From the NCBI GenBank assembly GCA_946481495.1, contig CAMLNW010000074.1, positions 1 through 10,996 of the forward strand: a stretch of DNA of 10,996 bases, written 5' to 3'. Each line of letters starts with the position of its first letter. Position 1 is the first letter of the stretch. Positions 7,096 through 10,996 of this stretch are shown piece by piece. Position numbers and translations under genes: made by a program. This DNA comes from an uncultured Actinomycetes bacterium. Its GTDB lineage: Bacteria; Actinomycetota; Thermoleophilia; Solirubrobacterales; Thermoleophilaceae. The notes under the pieces are model-generated. The model saw only the letters and a program-made list of their open reading frames with translations, made no database searches and was not told where the DNA came from.

Positions 7096-8544
7096 CTAGC
7101 TTGGGAGGCTCAACTCGGCGGTCTGGTCGTCGAGCCGGGCCGCGCCCTCGCGCTCGGCCTCTTCGGCGACCACGCGGGCGACCTCGCGGGCCACGTCGCG
7201 GTTGAACACCGAGGGGATGATGTAGTCCTCGGTCAGCTCCTCGTCGTCGATCACCGCGGCGATTCCCTTCGCGGCGGCGATCTTCATCTCCTCGCTGATC
7301 TTGCGCGCGCGCACGTCGAGCGCGCCGCGGAAGATGCCCGGGAAGGCGAGCACGTTGTTGATCTGGTTCGGGTAGTCGGAGCGGCCGGTCGCCATCACGC
7401 GCACGTAGGGGGCGGCGTCCTCCGGCTTGACCTCGGGGTTCGGGTTGGCCATCGCGAAGACGAACGGGTCGGGGTTCATCCGCTGCAGGTCCTTGGCGGT
7501 GATGATCCCCGGACCGGACAGGCCGACGAAGAGGTCGGTGCCCTCGAGCACGTCGGCCGGCGAGCCGTCGCGGCGCTCCTCGTTGGTGTTCTCGGCCAGC
7601 CAGCGCTTGGGGGCGTTCATCGAGCCGGCCTCGTAGTCCTCGCGGCCGGTATGGATCGCGCCGAAGCGGTCGCAGGCGACGAACTTGGTGATCCCGGCGC
7701 CCATCATGATCTTCGCGCAGGCTACGCCGGCCGCGCCGGCGCCGGCCATCGACACGGACAGGTCCTCGATGTTGCGGCCGGTCAGGCGGCAGGCGTTCAG
7801 CAGCGCGGCAAGCACGACGATCGCGGTGCCGTGCTGGTCGTCGTGGAAGACGGGGATGTCGAGCTCTTCGATCAGCCGCTGCTCGATCTCGAAGCAGCGC
7901 GGCGAGGAGATGTCCTCGAGGTTGATGCCGCCGAAGGTCGGGGCGATCAGCTTGACCGTCTCGATGATCTTCTCGGGGTCCTTGGTGTCGAGCGCGATCG
8001 GGAACGCGTCGACATCGGCGAACTCCTTGAAGAGCATCGCCTTGCCCTCCATCACGGGCATCGCCGCCTCGGGGCCGATGTCGCCGAGGCCGAGCACCGC
8101 CGTGCCGTCGGTGACGACGGCGACCGTGTTCGCCTTGATCGTGTACTTGAACGCTTTCTGGCGGTTCTCGGCAATCGCCGTGCAGACGCGCGCCACGCCG
8201 GGCGTGTAGGCCATCGAGAGGTCGTCACGCGTCTTCAGCGCGGAGGAGAGACCGGTGTAGATCTTGCCGCGGCGGTGCAGCTCGAAGGTGCGGTCGGTCG
8301 TCTCGACGAGCTTGGCCTCCTGGACGCTCTGGACGGCTTTGATGACGCGGCCGCGGTGGTCCTGGCTCTCGCAGTCGATCGTGATCTCGCGGATCGTCCC
8401 GTCGCCGCCAGCCTCGACGGTGTCGACCGCGACGATCGCTCCGCCTACCTTCGAGATCGCGGCGGTCACCTTGCTCAACGTGCCGGACTCGTGCGGGAGC
8501 TCGACGCGCAACGTCAGTGAGAACTGTGCGCTTGGGATAGCCAT
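7096..8544 (-). CDS. NAD(P)-dependent malic enzyme with N-terminal ACT domain
   Basis: It oxidatively decarboxylates L-malate to pyruvate and CO2 with NAD(P)+ and a divalent metal, linking the TCA cycle to pyruvate. The protein has 482 residues. Residues about 8-85 form an ACT domain (LTLRVELPHESGTLSKVTAAISKVGGAIVAVD), a small-ligand sensing module. The catalytic part follows: MAYTPGVA with Tyr113, VTDGTAVLGLGDIGP (144-158), EGKAMLFK with catalytic Lys168, the metal ligands in INLEDI (Glu210, Asp211) and FHDDQHGT (Asp235, Asp236), the dinucleotide motif GAGAAG (268-273), FAMANPNPE (363-371) and YPNQINNVLAFPG (391-403). All key residues are present. This is the short bacterial malic-enzyme class without a phosphotransacetylase tail. 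The ATG at 8544 starts just before the ACT domain; no Shine-Dalgarno site is seen. The gene diverges from polA across 65 bases. NAD versus NADP preference cannot be fixed by eye. Confidence 0.96.
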   Translation of the reverse strand: MAIPSAQFSLTLRVELPHESGTLSKVTAAISKVGGAIVAVDTVEAGGDGTIREITIDCESQDHRGRVIKAVQSVQEAKLVETTDRTFELHRRGKIYTGLSSALKTRDDLSMAYTPGVARVCTAIAENRQKAFKYTIKANTVAVVTDGTAVLGLGDIGPEAAMPVMEGKAMLFKEFADVDAFPIALDTKDPEKIIETVKLIAPTFGGINLEDISSPRCFEIEQRLIEELDIPVFHDDQHGTAIVVLAALLNACRLTGRNIEDLSVSMAGAGAAGVACAKIMMGAGITKFVACDRFGAIHTGREDYEAGSMNAPKRWLAENTNEERRDGSPADVLEGTDLFVGLSGPGIITAKDLQRMNPDPFVFAMANPNPEVKPEDAAPYVRVMATGRSDYPNQINNVLAFPGIFRGALDVRARKISEEMKIAAAKGIAAVIDDEELTEDYIIPSVFNRDVAREVARVVAEEAEREGAARLDDQTAELSLPS

Positions 8545-8554
8545 GGGGGCGCCA

Positions 8555-8560
8555 AAGATA
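8555..8560 (-). promoter_or_regulatory. Possible -10 box for malic enzyme
   Basis: On the minus strand TATCTT, inside the AT-rich island TATATCTTT, lies 10 bases before the ATG at 8544. This is the only AT-rich patch of the divergent spacer, and no Shine-Dalgarno site is present. A transcript from here would have a leader of only a few bases. Confidence 0.35.
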
Positions 8561-8597
8561 TAGACCGGCCGACCTCGGCTCGGGCCGCGCGGCTCAG

Positions 8598-8603
8598 TAG
8601 CCT
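8598..8603 (+). promoter_or_regulatory. Possible -10 box for polA
   Basis: TAGCCT lies six bases before the polA GTG at 8610, fitting the TANNNT-then-start pattern of leaderless actinobacterial genes. It has no recognisable -35 partner and the spacer lacks a Shine-Dalgarno site. Evidence is positional only. Confidence 0.3.
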
Positions 8604-8609
8604 GGGCGC

Positions 8610-9581
8610 GTGCCGCCGGAGTCGCCCAAGGAGCTGTTCCTGATCGACGGCAACAGCCTCGTCTACCGCGCCTTCTTCGCGCTGCCGGAGTCGATCGCCA
8701 CGTCGAAGGGCCAGCCGACCAACGCGATCTTCGGCTTCGCGTCGATGCTCGTCAAGCTGCTGACCGAGTACGGCAGCAAGCCGACGATCGTCGTCTGGGA
8801 CGCCGGCGCGTCGGGGCGCAAGGAGGTCTACCCCGAGTACAAGGGCGATCGGCCGTCGCGGCCCGACCTGCTGCGCGAGCAGTTCCCGCACTTCACGCCG
8901 CTCGTCGAGGCATTCGGCTACATGAACGTCAGCTGCGAGGGCTACGAGGCCGACGACGTGATCGCAACGCTCGCGAAGCGCGCGCGAGAGCATGGCACCG
9001 AGGTGATGATCGTCACCGGCGACCGCGACAGCTTCCAGCTCGTCGAGGACGGTGTGCGCGTGATGGCGACCGGCCGCGGCATCACTGACACCAAGATCTA
9101 CGACGCCCAGGCGGTGCTCGACCGCTACGGTATCCCGCCGAAGTCGATCCCCGACTTCTACGGGCTCAAGGGCGACACCTCCGACAACATCCCCGGCGTT
9201 CCAGGGATCGGCGACAAGACGGCCGCGACGCTACTGCAGCAGTTCGGCGACCTCGAGACGATCCTCGCCAGTGTCGACCAGATCTCCGGCGCCAAGCGCA
9301 AGGAGAACCTGACCAACCACGCCGAGGACGCGCGGATCTCCAAGCAGCTCGCGACCTCGATCCGCGACGTGCCGGTCGAGCAGGTCGACTTCGACGACCT
9401 GCTCGCGCGCGAGCCCGACCGCGCCGCCAGTGGGAGCAGTTGCTCGGCAGTGAGCGCGACCCGCTGCGGCGGCTCGAGGAGGTGTTCGGCGACGGCGAGG
9501 CGGCGGCGCCGATGCCGGCGGCGAGCTCGACCACGGCCGTGCGGGTGCGCAGGGTCGCGCCGGCGGAGCTGTCGTCGCTGA
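8610..9581 (+). CDS. polA: DNA polymerase I, N-terminal part: 5'-nuclease domain, frame broken after about residue 271
   Basis: DNA polymerase I removes RNA primers and fills gaps in replication and repair. This frame encodes the 5'-nuclease (FEN-like) domain: LIDGNSLVYRAFFALP with metal-binding Asp13, VVWDAG (61-66), YPEYKGDRP (the basic/arch segment, 74-82), YEADDVIATLA (112-122), IVTGDRDSFQLV (134-145), YGLKGDTSDNIPGVPGIGDKTAATLL (184-209, helix-hairpin-helix) and the end DFDDLLAREPDR (260-271). After that the reading becomes an Arg/Cys/Ser-rich string that is clearly out of frame and stops at 9579-9581. The true continuation is in the frame one base back, from about 9425. The GTG at 8610 gives a usual Pol I N-terminus. 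If translated as written, the cell would make only the nuclease domain plus a junk tail. Confidence 0.93.
   Translation: MPPESPKELFLIDGNSLVYRAFFALPESIATSKGQPTNAIFGFASMLVKLLTEYGSKPTIVVWDAGASGRKEVYPEYKGDRPSRPDLLREQFPHFTPLVEAFGYMNVSCEGYEADDVIATLAKRAREHGTEVMIVTGDRDSFQLVEDGVRVMATGRGITDTKIYDAQAVLDRYGIPPKSIPDFYGLKGDTSDNIPGVPGIGDKTAATLLQQFGDLETILASVDQISGAKRKENLTNHAEDARISKQLATSIRDVPVEQVDFDDLLAREPDRAASGSSCSAVSATRCGGSRRCSATARRRRRCRRRARPRPCGCAGSRRRSCRR
9420..9430 (+). other. polA: Frameshift site in polA (apparent one-base deletion)
   Basis: Upstream, codons start at positions divisible by three (CGC GCC GCC); downstream, sensible protein resumes in the frame one base earlier (CGC CAG TGG from 9425). 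Adding one C within GCGCCGCC would read Arg-Ala-Arg-Gln-Trp-Glu-Gln-Leu and join the two halves. The short GC repeat is a typical site for a base-count error or a real indel. No slippery heptamer or downstream stimulatory structure is evident. Confidence 0.85.
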
Positions 9582-10996
9582 CCGGCGACCACGTTGCCCT
9601 CTGGGCAGATCGCCCAGAGCCGCCAGAGGACCAGCTCCCCGGCTTCGGCGACGACGAGCCGCTGTCGTTCGCCGCTTATGGCGGCAACAAGGAGGCGCTC
9701 GCCGGCGAGGCGCAGACGCTGACCGAGGTGGTCGCCGCCTGGGGCGACCGGCCTTTGACGGCGCACGACTGGAAGACGCTGACCGTCTCGGAGCGGCCCG
9801 TCACGTCATGGGCGACGGCTGGAGGAGCTCACGACGCCGCGATCGCCGCGCCTCCGCTTGAGCACGACACGCTCGTCGCCGCGTACCTGATCGACCCGGC
9901 TCGCCGTACCTATCCGCTCGACGAGCTGGCGAGCGATCTCGGGCTGGGAGCGGAGATCCAGGGCGCGAAGGGGGAGGACCGCGCGAAGGAGGCGGCGGAA
10001 CAGGTGGTGCTCTTGCACGCACTCGCCGCCAGCCAGCGCGAGACGCTCGAGGAGCTCGGGCTGACACGGCTGCTCGAGGAGATCGAGCTGCCGCTGGTCG
10101 AGGTCCTGGTCGAGATGGAGCGTGCCGGCGTGAGGCTCGACGTCGGCCGCGTGCGCGAGATCGCGACGCGGATCGGGGATGAGGCGACAGCCCTCGAGCG
10201 ACAGATCTGGGACGCGGCGGGCGAGGAGTTCACCATCGGCTCGCCGCAGCAGCTCGCCGAGATCCTCTTCACCAAGCTCGAGCTGTCGAAGAAGCGGCGC
10301 GGCAAGACGGGCTTCTCGACCGACGCCCGCGTGCTCGCGGCGATCCGCCACGAGCACGAGATCGTCCCGATGATCGAGCAGTGGCGCGAGCTGACCAAGC
10401 TCAAGTCGACCTACCTCGACGCCTTCCCGGCGCTGCTCGGCGACGACGGCCGCCTGCGCACGACATTCAGCCAGGTCACGGCCGCTACCGGCCGGCTTTC
10501 GAGCAGCAACCCGAACCTCCAGAACATTCCCGTGCGCACTGAGCGCGGCCGCGAGATCCGCGCCTGCTTCGTCGCCGAGGAGGGCTGCCGGCTGATCTCG
10601 GCCGACTACTCGCAGGTCGAGCTGCGGCTGCTCGCGCACATCGCCGGCGAGGAGGTGCTGAAGGAGATCTTCCGCCGCGGCGAGGACGTCCACACCGCGA
10701 CCGCCGCCTGGATCCTCGGCGAGGAGAGGACGAAGGTCGATCCCGGCACGCGCTCGAAGGCGAAGATGGTCAACTACGGGATCGTCTACGGCCTGTCGGC
10801 GTTCGGGCTCGCCGACCGCTTGCAGATCCCGCAGGGCGAGGCGCAGGAGTTCATCGATCGCTACCTGGAGCGGTTCCCAGCCGTCAAGGCGTTCATCGAC
10901 ACGACGATCGAGCGGGCGACCGACGAGGGCTTCGTCGCCACCGAGTTCGGCCGCATCCGCCGCATCCCCGAGCTGCGCGCGCGCAACCGCCAGGTC
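9425..10996 (+). CDS. polA: DNA polymerase I, C-terminal part: degenerate exonuclease domain and polymerase domain (3' end outside the window)
   Basis: The frame is open from the shift site to the window end. It begins with the linker RQWEQLLGSERDPLRRLEEVFG. At about 9570-10050 is an exonuclease-like domain with HDTLVAAYLIDPARRTYPLDELA, but the DxE metal motif is not recognisable, so proofreading is probably lost. From about 10078 the family-A polymerase follows: EIELPLVEVLVEMERAGVRLD, FTIGSPQQLAEILF, the thumb segment with KLKSTYLDAFPALL, TGRLSSSNPNLQNIPVR, motif A DYSQVELR (Asp codon 10604-10606) and the O-helix/motif B RSKAKMVNYGIVYGLSAFGL (from 10751). Motif B carries Tyr where E. coli and Taq have Phe. 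Motif C (HDE) lies beyond the window. Apart from the frameshift, the sequence shows no decay, so polA was functional until very recently or the shift is a sequence error. Confidence 0.93.

Noticed and set aside
7651..8520. Plus-strand open frame opposite the malic enzyme
   Set aside because: Its product is repetitive in Asp/Arg/Val/Leu, while the opposite strand carries every malic-enzyme active-site motif.
9411..9440. Programmed -1 ribosomal frameshifting in polA
   Set aside because: No X-XXY-YYZ slippery heptamer or obvious downstream stimulatory structure is visible, and Pol I is not known to use frameshifting. A base deletion or sequence error explains it more simply.
9806..10693. Minus-strand open frame within polA
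   Set aside because: It is antisense to conserved Pol I motifs and its product is compositionally biased, so it is a shadow frame.

Overview
The window is very GC-rich, densely packed housekeeping DNA from a bacterium. It most likely comes from a deep-branching, high-GC actinobacterium, with Thermoleophilia / Solirubrobacterales as the best guess. This rests on strong G/C third-position bias, start codons mostly without Shine-Dalgarno sites, a Tyr in the polymerase I O-helix as in mycobacterial Pol I, and a dedicated TrpF, which many later-branching Actinobacteria lack. The lineage is inferred from these traits, not from a search.

Bases 1-5111 are a tryptophan-biosynthesis locus with inserts. 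In order they hold the 3' part of trpC (IGP synthase), a membrane-anchored HtrA/DegP-type protease, a hairpin, trpF, a short structured leader with the window's clearest Shine-Dalgarno site, a small Trp-rich four-cysteine secreted protein of unknown function, a clear intrinsic terminator, trpB and trpA (overlapping by 4 bases), and a 62-residue two-helix membrane protein. TrpC, TrpF, TrpB and TrpA together take phosphoribosylanthranilate to tryptophan. The terminator upstream of trpB suggests that trpBA has its own promoter.

Bases 5138-6148 encode a lipoprotein related to periplasmic branched-chain amino-acid binding proteins, with an apparently shortened C-terminal lobe. Its 3' end overlaps, tail to tail, a minus-strand pair: an NAD-dependent malic enzyme with an N-terminal ACT domain (8544-7096), followed downstream by a TIGR01777-type epimerase (7055-6132).

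A 65-base divergent spacer separates the malic enzyme from polA (8610 to the window end). The polA reading frame is broken near 9420-9430 by what looks like a one-base deletion. The 5'-nuclease domain lies in one frame; the vestigial exonuclease domain and the polymerase domain lie in another. The gene runs off the window before polymerase motif C.

I see no mobile element, CRISPR array, phage gene, RNA gene or obvious new multi-gene system. No gene-free stretch exceeds 100 bases. The items most worth a second look are the polA frameshift, the O-helix Tyr, the recurrent -10-like box just upstream of SD-less start codons (probable leaderless mRNAs), and the secreted Trp-rich protein with its own structured leader and terminator inside the trp locus.
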